Shown piece by piece: positions 41,896 to 54,386 of a stretch of DNA of 64,000 nucleotides. Position numbers and translations under genes: made by a program. How positions within the stretch are numbered: the first letter of the stretch is position 1; every line of letters starts with the position of its first letter. The notes under the pieces were generated by a model. That model had not been told where the DNA came from, did no database searches, and saw only the letters and a list, made by a program, of their open reading frames with translations. Source of the DNA: Metridium senile (lineage: Eukaryota > Cnidaria > Anthozoa > Actiniaria > Metridiidae); the NCBI GenBank assembly GCA_949775045.1, contig OX459108.1, forward strand, positions 13,973,711 to 14,037,710, written 5' to 3'.

Positions 41896-44800
41896 CTAGC
41901 CTCTAAGCTGTGCTAACATATCTTCAATCTGCTTGTCTTCTGTTGTTTTGGACCCTGAAGCTAGTTTGCTGCTGTGAGCTGAGGGTGCAGATGCCATCTA
42001 AGAAGAAACAGATGAGAAAATATTATCATCATCATCATCATTATCATCATCACTACCATCATCATTATCATCATCATTATCATCATCTGACATCATCATC
42101 ACAATCACTACCATCATTATCATCATCATCACCATTACTAATACCATCATCATCATCATCATCATCATCTGACATCATCATCACAATCACTACCATCATT
42201 ATCATCATCATTATCATCATCTGACATCACAATCACTACCATAATATTCATCATCATTAAGGTTCAACTTTTGCTTTAACATAAGTTCGATTTTTTTGAA
42301 TGGTATAGAATGGTTGTTGAATGTTGTTGAATGTAGGGGGCAAATGACTTCAACAATGTTGAAATGGGGTGGCAAACGGCTTCAACATTGCTGGCCACTC
42401 AACAAAATCGAACGGATGATGAGGCAAATGATTAAGCCGTTTGCCCTGGCCTTTATCATCATCATCATTTTTTAATCACTAACATCATTAACCACATAAT
42501 ATTGTTATTAATCTTATTAATAAATATTGTTATATATCATTGTAATGTTAGTAAATATAGTAATATGGTGCATATGTCTCAATGTGCTTTACAACTATCA
42601 GATGGACCGCTGGAAACTTACAATCATGAGTCATTAGTATCAACATCTGAATAATGAAATAATACCAATAATCATCATCATCTGAATGATGCTTGTCATC
42701 ATTATCACTAACCTTTCCAGCAATGTCAATTCCAATCTCGTCCAAAACCTGGTTGACAATTGACTCCTGTTCATCTTCATCACCAGATTCATCAAGGACA
42801 GAATCTAGCCCTTCATTCACTGAATAAATACAATTTGGTATAAATTATTATTAAATCAATTTTACAAGAAATACATACTGGAGTTGAAGTCAAGGTTACT
42901 TTATTAATTATAAGTTATAATTTTTTCCACTTTATAAAAATTATATAGATCATGTGTGCAACTCAAAGCAAGAGCCTGTTTGATACTTTCTTGAAGCAAA
43001 GTTTTTGGTTTTTGACCTTGATTGAGATGGTATACAACTGGTCTTATACATGTAAGTTCCCTATCAAGAAGCAAACAAACATTTTCTTTACACCATGATA
43101 CTGGAAGTCATTGCTGAATCTCCCTTACCAGTGGCTAATATTTCTAATAGTATATGCTGCAATAGATCCCTTTCCATTGGCTAATATAAATAATAATTAT
43201 TATTATTTATTAATATTTTTAATAGTATCTGGCACACTCACTAGATGTATGCATGATCAGAATTGATTATATTGTGCAATAATTGACTTACTTATTTCTT
43301 CAGATAGATCCATTTTCGCTGACTCTCTTTCAAAGTTCTGTAATGTTTGTTGTAATTGTTGGGGATTCATCTGTGCATTCATACCAGCCATTGTCTAAAA
43401 CACAGACACACCAATTTGTTACAACAATAACCTTAATTTTCATGTTTTCCACTGATGAAATTTTGATATTGATGACAATAAAATGTCATCTGTCATTCAG
43501 TCATAATTTTAATAAATTATCACCAAAAGTAAATTTCAAAAAAACTGAATATCAAGTTATGATTAGATTGAATAAGACTGTAAAACAAGTTGGTTAATAC
43601 AGTGGAAGTACTATATTACCAGTTACATGTATATGCAAGCTTGATCCAAAAAATCAACACTAGCCTTCATTTCTATCTATACCTTAGAAGCAGTTGACAT
43701 AGCACCAGCCATTGCTACTGTGGACTGCATGGCCTGTGCTTGATATCCAACACCAGCCAGCTTTGTAGTGACACTAGTGTTCTTGCTCTTTTGTTTACGT
43801 AATGCAAGGAGTTGTTTAGCTAATTGTGTTGCAGCCTGGAAACGATGAAATGAGTTTATTAATTAGACATTGATGGTGCTCCTGGGCTACCTGTGTTATC
43901 AAGGTTGCCATTTAGGTAAAGACGTTCGCAGGCAAATTATTGAAATTGTGATGTCATTTTTTTGAAAGTTTGCATAAGAAAACTTGATTGTATAAGAGAC
44001 TGTTTAAATTATGAAATAAAAAATGGGGGTCACCGTGCTTGATTTTGAGATAAAGTGTGGTGAATTTAATGTTGTCAGACCATTTTCACGAAAATGTTGC
44101 ATGCTTTTTCATGCCTAATAATGTCAAATAGACGCTAGTAGTTACTGGAAAATTGTTGAAAGCCTCACACTTATGTCTACCATCAGATATTAGTATAATA
44201 TTATTTAACACAAAGACTAACAAAATAGATTGGGTAAAAGACAAACATGGCAATTAAATAATTTTGAATTTGTGCGTTGCCAGAAAAAAATTGTGTAAAT
44301 TGAATATTGTAGGGTCATTTTGTTTTCAATTTCAGTTTTCAGTTTCTTTAATGAAACGAAATCCTCCAGGCATTCCACAGTGCACACCGAAAGGATGCGC
44401 AGAAACACTGCCGCGAATGTCCTTAAGAGCTGACTTTCAAGCTGGTTCCTATATTACTGACTAGAGATAGTTAAATAAGAATTAGTAGTATTAGCAATTT
44501 TTACCTGTTTATTTCCTTGTCTTGCCAACTTTTTTATTTCTGCTTCCTAAAAAAATATAATTTATTATCAACATGAGAATATTATCATCATAAATAGTTT
44601 CAATCTGTGTGACAGCGATAGTTGAGACACAGGGGCCCCAGTCTAAACTGACAACTATGGATTAATTAATATTATTGTATGTGACTGTATAAATTGTTTT
44701 GTCTCTCCCGAGTCTCCCACCAAAAGCTCAAACAGTGCGTTGAGTGTTGTATGATGTACCAGCTAGGGGTGTCAGAAGCGGGAAGCCGGGAGGGCATTTG

Positions 44801-45790
44801 CCCCCTCCCCTCTAAAGAATTTTGATAAGAAGGAATTTGATGTAGCCCTCTCAAAATTCTTGGTTCAGATAAAACTTTGGATATCATGCTTTGCAGACTC
44901 AATTCTTTCTGCGCTCTAGATTCTCGCCAAAGACGTTTTTTGTTGAGAGCCGAGTAGAAAAAAATCCGCTAAGTATGCTGAACTTTGGATTAGTTCTGCC
45001 ACGTACCACTGCAAATACTGAGGGGCTTTGAAAACTTGTTAACAACTCACCATACAGCAATGTAAAACATTGATTTATTTGTTTATGATGGTCACAAAAT
45101 GTTGGAGTATCAATAGCTGATTTGATAATAATTATTATCTCTGGCAGATAATAAATTATTTCTCTATTAAACCATATATCTGTTAATAGTATGACACTTA
45201 CCAGTTGTTTTTCTTGTCTTTCTAAAGCAGATTTGTCTCTCGTCAAGTCTCTTTGTGCTTTATTTAGCTGTCGCTTTTGTAATCTCATTTGCTCTGTAAT
45301 ATAATTATAAAAAAGTATTTTTATGTATAATATTATTTTAAAGTAGCACAATATTAGCAATGGACTAGCTAGTATGATGATGGTGATGACATCATTTTAT
45401 CTGCAGCTGACTTAGTTTATAAATATTTTTTAGTAGTATGGCAAGCACAAAATTCTACAAAATGAACAAAAATATATTGCTTTTGCATTATATAGAATAC
45501 ATCTGGAGCAAATTGAATGATTTCAACAGGATCAAAGGTTTGAAACTATAAGAAGTTTTCAATCTGAAATTTATGACATTTGTTTGCGATAAATCACAAT
45601 ACAGTTAGTATTTACCAAACACAGATTATTACAGTAAATGCTAAGTTAGCTTGAGTGTCAATCGGATGCAAAGAATCGAGAATTTCATAACGTATAAAGT
45701 TCGCCTTTCAAACTTTGTTGTTGATCGATTTTGTGATAAAAATTATGCAATATTTGCGTCCTTACCCTTGGGATCTGGTTTTCGAAACAT
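41896..45790 (-). CDS. CHMP2B: Charged multivesicular body protein 2B (ESCRT-III subunit), complete, 7 exons, 207 aa
   Basis: ESCRT-III component (Vps2 type) that polymerises on endosomal, midbody and damaged membranes and is disassembled by VPS4. Exons: 45766-45790, 45202-45293, 44505-44546, 43683-43835, 43292-43394, 42713-42819, 41896-41997 (stop TAG included). All borders are GT-AG and phases agree, giving 207 residues against 213 in human. The basic N-terminal half runs MFRKPDPKEQMRLQKRQLNK, then LARQGNKQAATQLAKQLLAL and MAGAMSTASKTMAGMNAQMN. The acidic part carries DESGDEDEQESIVNQVLDEI, close to CHMP2B and unlike CHMP2A. The C-terminal helix ...KQIEDMLAQLRG is the expected MIT-interacting motif, ending three residues earlier than in vertebrates. 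The start ATG is the only one before exon 2 that keeps the basic N-terminus. Intron 6 carries a CAT repeat and a GTTGAA-rich dispersed repeat. Confidence 0.96.
42020..42275 (+). repeat. CATCAT array with a 65-bp higher-order repeat
   Basis: Within CHMP2B intron 6. TCATCTGACATCATCATCAC followed by AATCACTACCATCATTATCA recurs twice (~42084 and ~42169), and a third partial unit follows. Confidence 0.95.
42283..42450. repeat. GTTGAA-rich dispersed repeat, copy in CHMP2B intron 6
   Basis: Shares TTCAACATTG, CAACAAAATCGAACGGATGA and GCCGTTTGCCC with the segment at 57660-57930 and contains several internal inverted GTTGAA/TTCAAC words. Confidence 0.65.
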
Positions 45791-45960
45791 CTTGATTCGT
45801 TAGAATATATATATTGCCTTACAATCTGTAAGATATGGTCTTTAGGGCCTCAGAATAAAATATAAAATCGGAAACTTTGGAAATTTCACCTGACTCCCTC
45901 GAAAGTCGCCATTTTGTAAGATTTAAAAATAGATACTGCTCAGAGCCTGGGAACTAAATT
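45791..45960 (-). promoter_or_regulatory. Putative CHMP2B promoter and 5' UTR
   Basis: On the gene strand the sequence around 45905-45916 reads AAAATGGCGAC, a YY1-type initiator motif that is usual close to transcription starts of housekeeping genes. It lies ~120 bp upstream of the ATG, which would give a short 5' UTR. No TATA box is seen at the matching distance. Confidence 0.4.
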
Positions 45961-46278
45961 ACGTCCGTGTCTATTTCGGGACGATTTCGTAACTACTTCG
46001 GCAGATTTGTGAAAAGAATAAATAAATAAATAATATTAATATTAATAGATAAAAGAGTGGGCATGCAAAATGAACGATTTTTTAAGATAGCTTTCTTATT
46101 TTCAGAAAGGTTTGCTTTAAAACTAATATTTTTTTTAGCGCAGTAATGGTTGAAAGTAGCAAATAATTTAAGCCAATCAGAATACGTAAAATTTTCGCGC
46201 CATTATTCACAAATTCTGCGCGTCCGCGCACGTCAAATTTTGTTGGGGGCTTTGAAGCGGGAAATACAGCTCATTCAC

Positions 46279-46741
46279 ATGGATGGTTCAAACGCGAAGT
46301 GAGTGCAACATTCACTCGCTCAAAATAATAATTAAGATAAACTTTATCATGAAAATTGAGCACGAATTTAACCTGGAATTTACCTTACTTGTTTTAGAAA
46401 AGAAGTTTGCCTTGCAGCTGGTTGCAAAATGTTACTGAACGGTATTGGAAAATTTCGCCCTCGTCTTCAATGACTTCAATGAAAAGATGTCGAGAAATAA
46501 TTCTCGAGATGTCGAAAATAAAGGTATTTATATCACCCTTATTGCTATATATTTATGAAAATTAGGTTGAGGAAGGGCAATGCATTTGGATATCAAGCTA
46601 CGAATAATGTCAGTAGTTTAGTAACATTGCCATTAGGGAAATTGTACATATTTGCCAGTCGAAAGGCGAATATTCAAAGACTTCAAAGCCGATCTTGAAC
46701 TACACAGCTGTTTTACTTCGCTCGTCAAACTTATAGCCTAG
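46279..46741 (+). CDS. Possible small three-exon gene of unknown function, divergent from CHMP2B
   Basis: I can join three pieces on the plus strand without breaking frame. Exon A is 46279-46298 (ATG, MDGSNA, donor GTGAGT). Exon B is 46418-46523 (acceptor CTTGCAG, donor GGTATT). Exon C is 46637-46741 (acceptor CCATTAG, stop TAG). The product would be 76 aa: MDGSNANWLQNVTERYW... through ...VERRIFKDFKADLELHS... The pieces lie ~0.5 kb from the CHMP2B start in a head-to-head arrangement, and TTTCGCGCC (E2F-like) occurs at ~46192-46200 upstream. I do not recognise the protein. In AT-rich DNA such a chain could arise by chance, and the last exon acceptor is weak; exons B and C could also belong to a longer gene. 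Confidence 0.28.
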
Positions 46742-48003
46742 TTATTGACATGCAGATATTGATAGTTTTCTTTCGTAATTTAATAGCTAAATTTTACTCG
46801 TTTGTACTGAATTTGTTTGCCGAAAAGCCGTCAAAAATACTGAATTCGAACTCGAATTTTTTTTCGAATTTTGAGTTTGATACTTAGTTCTGCCCTTGGC
46901 CCCCGCTGAACGCCTGGCTACGCAGGCTATTCTGTTGCAGCTATTTACAATCAATGTCATGCATTTTGAATGATTTCACTCCCTTGAAATTTAAATCTTT
47001 AAAAGCGAACCAAACTTTCATTTTTATTTGACTTTATAGCTTTTTTCTGTTTAATTTTAAAACATGCATTTTTAAAAATCGGGTTTTCTGTGGTATTTTG
47101 CTACGTGAGCAGACTGGACTTTTTTTCAGTTTCCCTCGTTCTGTTACAACACAGCGAGCCCACACATTTTTGTTTGAAATATTACTTTCTAAATTTAGCT
47201 TTATAATAATAGGTCATGTTTTTTGATATTCAACTTTGCATATTTTTTCTAATAAGTAGTTTACCTAACAAACATTAGTGCAGTTTACCTAGAAAAAAAA
47301 CTATTTTTAACAATGTTATTAGTTGCTTTTAATAGGACCATGCGTGGGCTTTTTAGTAACAAGGTCAAATTTATTGTACTATAACTTTATTTTAATGATC
47401 CAATTATATAAGTCCGCCACTACCTAGGGTTTTTTAATCATGATATTGTATGTTCGGTTGCACTCAGGCTAGACGAGCTAAGACGGCCGCTTTTCTGTCA
47501 TACATATTTGCAGAGTAATCTCGGCCACATCATAATTCCAGACAAAACGTTTCCGCTGTCGTTCATCTTAAAATAAATCAGTTGAAACGATATAAAGATA
47601 TTACTTCTAAAAATAGCGTTGACTCGCTAAGAAATGTCACTACTTTATGGACAGACTCTGTTCAAGTTTGATCAGCTGTTGGAGTGACTATACAGTTTAC
47701 CCAGAATGCTGTTCGAGCCTTGGGTTCTGCGTCTCTGGGATGTTTTACAGTAGATGAAGTAGCCGGCTACTATTTTTTCAAATAAAGATATCGTTAAAAT
47801 AACTTATTAGAAAGCTGTATTCATTTTTTGATAAACGACTTATGAATTTAATTTTCAATTATTTTTAATTTATAATTATTTTGTACAGGATATTATTTGG
47901 CCCTCGAGGCTGTAAAGGACATTTTTAAGGATTTTTTAGGAATAAAACAACGTGTTTCGTGATTGGAAACAATACTTGCATTTACATCAAACTGGTTGAT
48001 TCT

Positions 48004-48088
48004 TACCCTGGTTACCAGACTCTCTCCCTGCTATGTATTTTTTTTTTTTTGAGCCGCGAAACTAGTCAAGCCTCTTGTAACCAGGGTA
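48004..48088. mobile_element. 85-bp foldback with TACCCTGGTTAC ends
   Basis: TACCCTGGTTACCAG at the left and GTAACCAGGGTA at the right; a run of T and GAGCCGCGAAACTAG lies inside. Non-coding. Confidence 0.75.
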
Positions 48089-50238
48089 ATTGATTCTATA
48101 AAAACCTTGCTAAGTGTTCCGGATAGTAAAGTTTGTCTAATTCTGTTTGGTTTTGAAAGAAGCTAAGACTAGTAAATTATAAATGTGTAAATAGCCTTGA
48201 TGTTGTGAATCGGCTTCTATTTCAATCCTTCGTTTTTTGTTTGCTCAGTTCAGCTAACAAATCAAATGGCTAGACTGCTTTTCAACTTCTTCATTGAATA
48301 CAAAAACAGCTTTCCCCACTGTATATTGATATATTTGCAAGTAAATATTTTTCACAGAATCGTTATTCATTTCGATAGCATATTTATAAATGTTTTGTCT
48401 CAGGAAAATGCGTTATCCAATAAGAAACTGTCGATATTTGTATTTTGTACTGATTTTATCTTTAGTTCGGCGTTCACTTCTGTGTTATTAAGCTTCTGTG
48501 TTATTAAGATATCGGTGATATAGTTAAGGATTATATAAAAAGCAGCAAATAATCATAGAGGCTTAGTTTAATGCCATTATTACGGTAAGCTAGCTTGTAC
48601 ATGTCAACACGTTAGAGTGATTTTCATATGACCGTGAAAGGATAGTCAAACTAATAGTTAGTAGTATATACTCTAAACCCATTGTTTTGTTTTGTTCTTT
48701 ATCAACTATAGGTCTATTTTCTTGCACGATCATATGAAAATCACTCTATTGTATGATTGTCTTGCTAGCTCTTTATACAAAAGCTAAGTGAGACGACTGC
48801 TTAGAAAATGGGACATTTGTCTTATACCGTAATGCGCGTGCTTTTTGGGCTTGAATTTGTTGTTAAAGTGTGCTGATACATGTCCTTTATAAGACTTATT
48901 AAATGAAATCAATGCACACATTTCTAACGATATATTCGCTACGAATTGACGTCGGATAAAATAAAATTTTATTGACATTGGCAGTCGCAGTCGCAGTCGC
49001 AGCACAGGCAGCCCAAGTATAATGACTTTTTGTATATATTTTAAAATATTCAAAAGTATGGTTTTTGTCTCTCAATCCTAAGTGCCAAGGTTGGTTGATC
49101 AATGCAATTTAATTATACTGTACAAAATCCACCAAAATTATACAAAAATCAGCTTCACATGGTGTTGACTGATTGTTATTTTGGACAGTCCATTTAATAA
49201 GAATGAGTATCAAAGGTCGTCTTTTATAAAAATGACCGATCTTTTAGTCTGTGGCTTTTCTGTGTTTGTACACATGCACAGAGGGGGACATGGGGAGTCT
49301 TCAACACCGCAAAAAAGAATTGTTCTACAACACCGCATCACGTACAATCCCTTTCACCAAACACAACGAACACCACAGCTTTTAAATTCACCGGACACCG
49401 CAGCTTTGGAAAAGCAAACACCGCACACCGAAGGCACGGATTTGCATCATTGATATAAAATGTTTGCAACGGCTGCTAAAAATGAACATCAACACCGCAA
49501 CACCGCAGTAGTCGCAGTAACCATGTCCCCTGCATATACTCACTACGCTTAGGGCCACTACGTCAAGTGAGCTTAGACTGCGAGCAGTCCTTACTTTTCC
49601 CTCCGGATTCAGAAAATTTTAACTTTAATAAAACGAGCGAGCGGGGATTGGGGGCGAGTGGGGGTGAGCTTAACGTTTGGAACAATAACTCAGTCAATAG
49701 TTATACGCAAAGCTGACATGCTTATCATTGGTTCAATGCATTTTAAAGGTTATTCAAGGTCGTTAAATGTCGGTGCATTAAAGACCGGCTTACCTAACCA
49801 AGCGTCTATACAATAAACATATTACATAGGTGTCCCAAGACACCGCTGAGCCTATTATCGAATCTGACACCACGGGAATGTTGCTATTCAATGAATTAGA
49901 CTGATACACTCCATTGCGGAAAGGTTGTAATACACATTCATGCAAATATATACAAATGTATAATGAGATGCGAAACTCAAACTATGGCTTATCCGGGTGT
50001 TCCTTGCATGCAATGATTGTTAAAATGTATTTTCATTCCTTCTAAGGCTCTTGCATGCAATATCAAAAAGTATATTTTGGGCTTTACAATACAATCTAAT
50101 ACAATACAATACCTTTATTTAAGGAGGGAGACGCAATAACCATTTACAGTTTTCTAACATACGAGCCTCGTATTTAAGTACTTTGTGAGTACGTATTTAG
50201 AAATTAGTTGCACATCATTAGATCAGTACTGAATAAAT

Positions 50239-50378
50239 TACTCCGACGAAGGGCTAAAACTCGAAACGTCAGTAAAGTTAAGTCAACATTTTTTACGGTG
50301 TTACAAATTTTATTCTATTACCTATCGTTTATATCAAACACCGACGCAGCCTATACTAGTTTACTCGCTAGTTTCCAT
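50239..50378 (+). repeat. Dispersed repeat family A, copy 5
   Basis: Complete unit in the plus orientation: core 50242-50270, then GTCAACATTTTTTACGGTGT, ATCGTTTATATCAAACACCG and TTACTCGCTAGTTTCCATTT. It is the cleanest intergenic copy. Confidence 0.85.
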
Positions 50379-53300
50379 TTTTATATTGAATAAATTTGAT
50401 TTTTGCGGTATAAATGTTTACCATACCTTTTTTTAATTGAGTGTACTATATTTAAATATTATTATATAAATATACATGTATAATTATGTATGACTTCCTC
50501 ATTGAACTATGTTGTTGATAATTGTTCGAATACCAAATCCACGCACTACCAAACGCGCCTGACTTAGTTCGGCTTCGAAACCAAAAATGTGTACCATCCA
50601 GTTGCTTGCCAGTAAAGCGGGTTTTTGGCAGTTGAAGTTGAAGAATTCGTTTTATATAACAGTCGATGACGTCGATTAATCTAGCTGTACGAGATCAAGA
50701 GCTGATAGAATAGCAAAGTCCTGAGCACGGTACAGTTCGCAAAAGTAGGATCAGCTAGGATCCGTGCAATATCATGCAGTGTGCAGTTATACCTAGTCCC
50801 CTTAAAGTAGAGATTAACGTACACTACAACTGACACGTAATTCTTTGTTTATTTATTTTCAGCTGTTGAAATCGCAATTTTTAACTGTATAATGAATAAC
50901 ACAAGGAATAAGAATTATGAAATTTATGCCATTACAGTATAAAGTATCAAGCATTTAGAGCGAACTAATGTGGTGTCACGTGACATTTCCTTTAGTCTTA
51001 AAATCTTTTTGTGGACAACGTTCATGACATTGACTGTATATATATATAAACAAGGAACTCGATCACAATAATCGATAATAATTCATACTTATTTACATCG
51101 TGCAGCGAACGACGCATGCGTCTTACAGATATAGATCGAAAAAGATTCGATATAATTGCACCCAGTTCAGCTGTTTACAAAAAAAAGATTCGTAGACGAT
51201 TAAAACGGAGATAAAATCTCCAAAAATCTTGATGTGCGGTTTATTTATATCCTTTGTAGTGGTTAAAGTTATTGTCATGTGGGATACCGAAAATGACCGT
51301 CGGCTTTTTTTTTATTCCATTTTTTTACGCGGTTTGCAAACACTTCTATTTTAGGGTTTGTACACAAAGCCATGCTACTCTTTATATGCTTAAGTAGAGC
51401 TTTGCATATTTCATATTCTTGACAGATTATGGTGAATGGTTTAATTTGGTAGAATAACATTGGAACTGAAATGTAATGTTTTATATTTAGAAATAAGAGT
51501 GACAATTTCGCGCGACGTTGATCGACAGATAATTATATACTAAAATTAAACGCATAGGATGTTTTTTATTTGTAGTGATTGGAGTAAATCGTTAATAACT
51601 ACAGGACCTTAGTCCATGCATGTAGTAGTTATTGACGTGGAATGAGATGTTTAAAAAGTTTAGTTATGATTGAATGATTGCATGGATACTCATATAATGC
51701 GGTAAACTTGCAAGTATGTGCTTATGCTCCTGACGCCGGAGACTAGCAGTAGCAGTCGAAACGTCGCGGTTTAAAACCTTGGATTCGAGAGACAAATGAA
51801 TGATATGTGCATATGCTATTTGTTGAATATATAAATGAGGAGAAAAATTGTACATTATGTACATTGGTCGCGTATTCGAATTTTTTGTACTTGAGTGCAA
51901 ATGCAATCACAAAAGCGTACATGACCTTGAAAAGTTTGCATATAATATATATGAAAAACCTTTTCTATAAAATGTCTGTTTTGTTATAAATATATAGATT
52001 CGTGCAGACCGAAAACAGACAAATCAATATTTAAATAGATGTCTTAGGATTGAGGCTATTTTTGTCCCAATTCCAAAACAATTTTTTTACATATAACAAA
52101 AAACATAGTTGTAAATTTTTGAAAACAGGAAAACCTTATAACACTAAAATCAACAACGAAAAAATTTCAGAAACACTGTAAAGTTAAGATTAAATTTGTA
52201 CAGATTTGTATGTTTTGTTCATAATGCTTCGTGTTATTCTAAAAATGAATTATTATGATACTGTGCCAAAAATTGTACTTCGTTAAAAAATATGTTTATT
52301 AATCATGTGTACTGAGATTCCGCTTAAAAAAAACCTGACTGAAGAACTTTAATAGAACATTTTAAAACCCGAAAAAGAGCAGAAAGAAATTCGGTACTGA
52401 AATGTTTGCAGTGAATGTTAACCGACATGTATAGTAAACCACTGTGTTTTGTCATAATTTTGACAAAGACAAGTTACTTATTACTGCACGCATAGTTAAT
52501 ATAGTACTATTTTCACATTTTCTTTCGCGCCAAATAACTAGGCAAACGTTTAATGTTATGAGAAATCTGTCCTTGCAACTTGGTTATATGCCTCTTGGTG
52601 TTTTTGTAGTTTCTTAAAATATCCAGAATCAAGCTAATTAATATACTGATTTGCCTCAGGGCTGAAGACATTTCAAGGAGCCAGGAAAAATGAAAGAAAT
52701 GCAAACGAGAAACCAGGCTTAGTAAAAGCTTAATTAGACCCAAAGTGACGACAAGTCACTTAGTCAAAATTAATGGATTTTAGATAAGGCAAGAGAAAGG
52801 CTTTATTTCAAAAATAGTATTAATATTTAATCACATAAATATTGGACGTTCTTTACTATGAGTTGTTTGTTAGTAGCTAGTTTATTGTGTACAATTTTTG
52901 TACGGTTTTTTTTTTTAATAATAATAATAATTATTGGAAACCGATTTGTATTTTTTTTATTCAGTTTATTTTTGTTTGTATTTTTTTAGAATATTTGAGA
53001 TGTCGTATCAGTTCAGTGACAAGTTTAAGATTTTAATTTGTGATATCTAAAAATACCCCCCGAATTGTTGTAAATTCAAATTGACTCAGCTCAAAAACAA
53101 ATAAAATATACTTGCAATGTAAAGTTATTCATGTAATATAAGAAATTAAATTACCTAGTAGCTTCATAGAAATTAAATAAATTTTGAATTTATTTATTTT
53201 TCTTTCACTTTCCATTTAATTTTAAAACCATAATTGTTTAACACTTTCCATTACTAAGTTACCCTAATCCCAAAATCGAGTTTAATTAAATCGTTTATTG

Positions 53301-53690
53301 AATTTCAAAATAGAGGCCCTCTGAAAATTGCCAACAACATTTTTCGTGCATTCGAAAATAACGACTCCTTTCTTTGTTGCTTATCGAATTACAATATTTT
53401 TAGCTCTATTGTTTCCCATCAAAATAAGTGTTGACGGATTCGGATTTAAATATAATATTTTATTATGTAATTTATTCGGGTATTAGCCATGCGAATATAG
53501 TATAAATAAAGATTTTAAGTCAATACCAGCCAACTCGTTATTCATTGGCTGCGTTGCAGAGCTGTGATTAAGTCATTTCAATATTTCCTTTGAAAGACGC
53601 CCCGATATTTGAATAAAAATGGTATGCTATTTTTAGAACTATTGAAAGACAAAAGGTGTTTGATTATCGAAACAACACGGCTGTGATCGG

Positions 53691-53999
53691 AACCTATATA
53701 TAGTACGCTTGGGAAAACAAAGATAAAACTTGTGCAAATTCGACCCGTACGGATCTCTCGAACGAGTATTTTCTATAAAGGAGTATCGGTTACCTTGGTG
53801 GTACTCAGAGACCAGTATTTGGCCTGAAAGTTAAGAATATTTCTTCATCTTTAACACAGCCATCTGTGTAAAACCCGCTCGCAAATAGATCAAGTCAATT
53901 CAACACTTCGGTCGTCCCCTTAACAAAGGTACACACGGTTGGAAAATAGGAAAGGAAATAGTCTAATCATCTTTACGAACACCACGTTAGTCTACAACC
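53691..53999 (+). promoter_or_regulatory. Putative TATA promoter and 5' UTR of the 128-aa gene
   Basis: A TATATATA stretch at ~53694-53701 (ACCTATATATAGTACG) lies 300 bp upstream of the ATG. With a start site ~30 bp downstream, the 5' UTR would be ~270 nt and unspliced. The ATG context CAACCATGG is strong. This supports a real transcription unit but is not proof. Confidence 0.35.
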
Positions 54000-54386
54000 A
54001 TGGAGTTTTATCCAGGAACTTTGCCAGAAAATACACCACAAAGAAGAGAAAGGAGTTGTAGCCTTCCACCGCCATTGAGGAGCACAAATCCGCCAAAAAC
54101 ACGACGACAGTCGTTGGTTTTAACTCCTAAAATTTTAAACGAATACTCGAAAGTTGAAGAAGAGTCAGAATCGTTCCAGAAGAAGTATGAAATTGCTCAC
54201 TACTTTGTCTACGGAGCACATGTCCGGCAGAAATCGGTTGAAAGTTCTTCATGGCCTGTGGACTCTACTGTTTATGCACATCACAAATCTGATCCATGTC
54301 TTGCTGGAATGGGATTTTTTGAGTCTCGAAAATCATCCACACCATGCATCAGTGATATTCCTGCAGAGAATAAAGTCAACTCGTAG
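54000..54386 (+). CDS. Intronless 128-aa protein of unknown function (family member A)
   Basis: Single open frame from ATG at 54000 (context CAACCATGG) to TAG at 54384-54386. I do not recognise a known family. Residues 1-45 are basic and Pro/Ser-rich (RRERSCSLPPPLRS; KTRRQSLVLTP), with RRQS fitting a basophilic-kinase site. Residues 46-71 form an acidic-to-basic helix-like block, LNEYSKVEEESESFQKKYE followed by IAHYFVY. This block aligns without gaps with residues 29-54 of the gene at 62849 (12 of 26 identical: L, E, Y, E, S, KKYE, A, V, Y), so the two are probably paralogues. The C-terminal third is Ser/His-rich. No signal peptide or membrane segment is seen. The shared block is the main reason to believe in the gene; expression is untested. 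Confidence 0.65.
   Translation: MEFYPGTLPENTPQRRERSCSLPPPLRSTNPPKTRRQSLVLTPKILNEYSKVEEESESFQKKYEIAHYFVYGAHVRQKSVESSSWPVDSTVYAHHKSDPCLAGMGFFESRKSSTPCISDIPAENKVNS

Larger units (their letters stand above)
46742..53690. other. Gene-poor AT-rich region
   Basis: About 7 kb without a supportable gene. It contains a foldback element (48004-48088), a degenerate ACACCGCA-rich stretch (49300-49520), one copy of the hammerhead-like repeat family (50239-50378) and another hammerhead-like core (51730-51765). Open stretches of 60-90 codons here (for example 48266-48523, 49181-49453, 52513-52743) have the composition of the surrounding DNA and no recognisable motif. Confidence 0.6.

Noticed and set aside
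44217..44902. Frames of 60-76 codons between CHMP2B exons
   Set aside because: Located in CHMP2B introns without splice or domain support.
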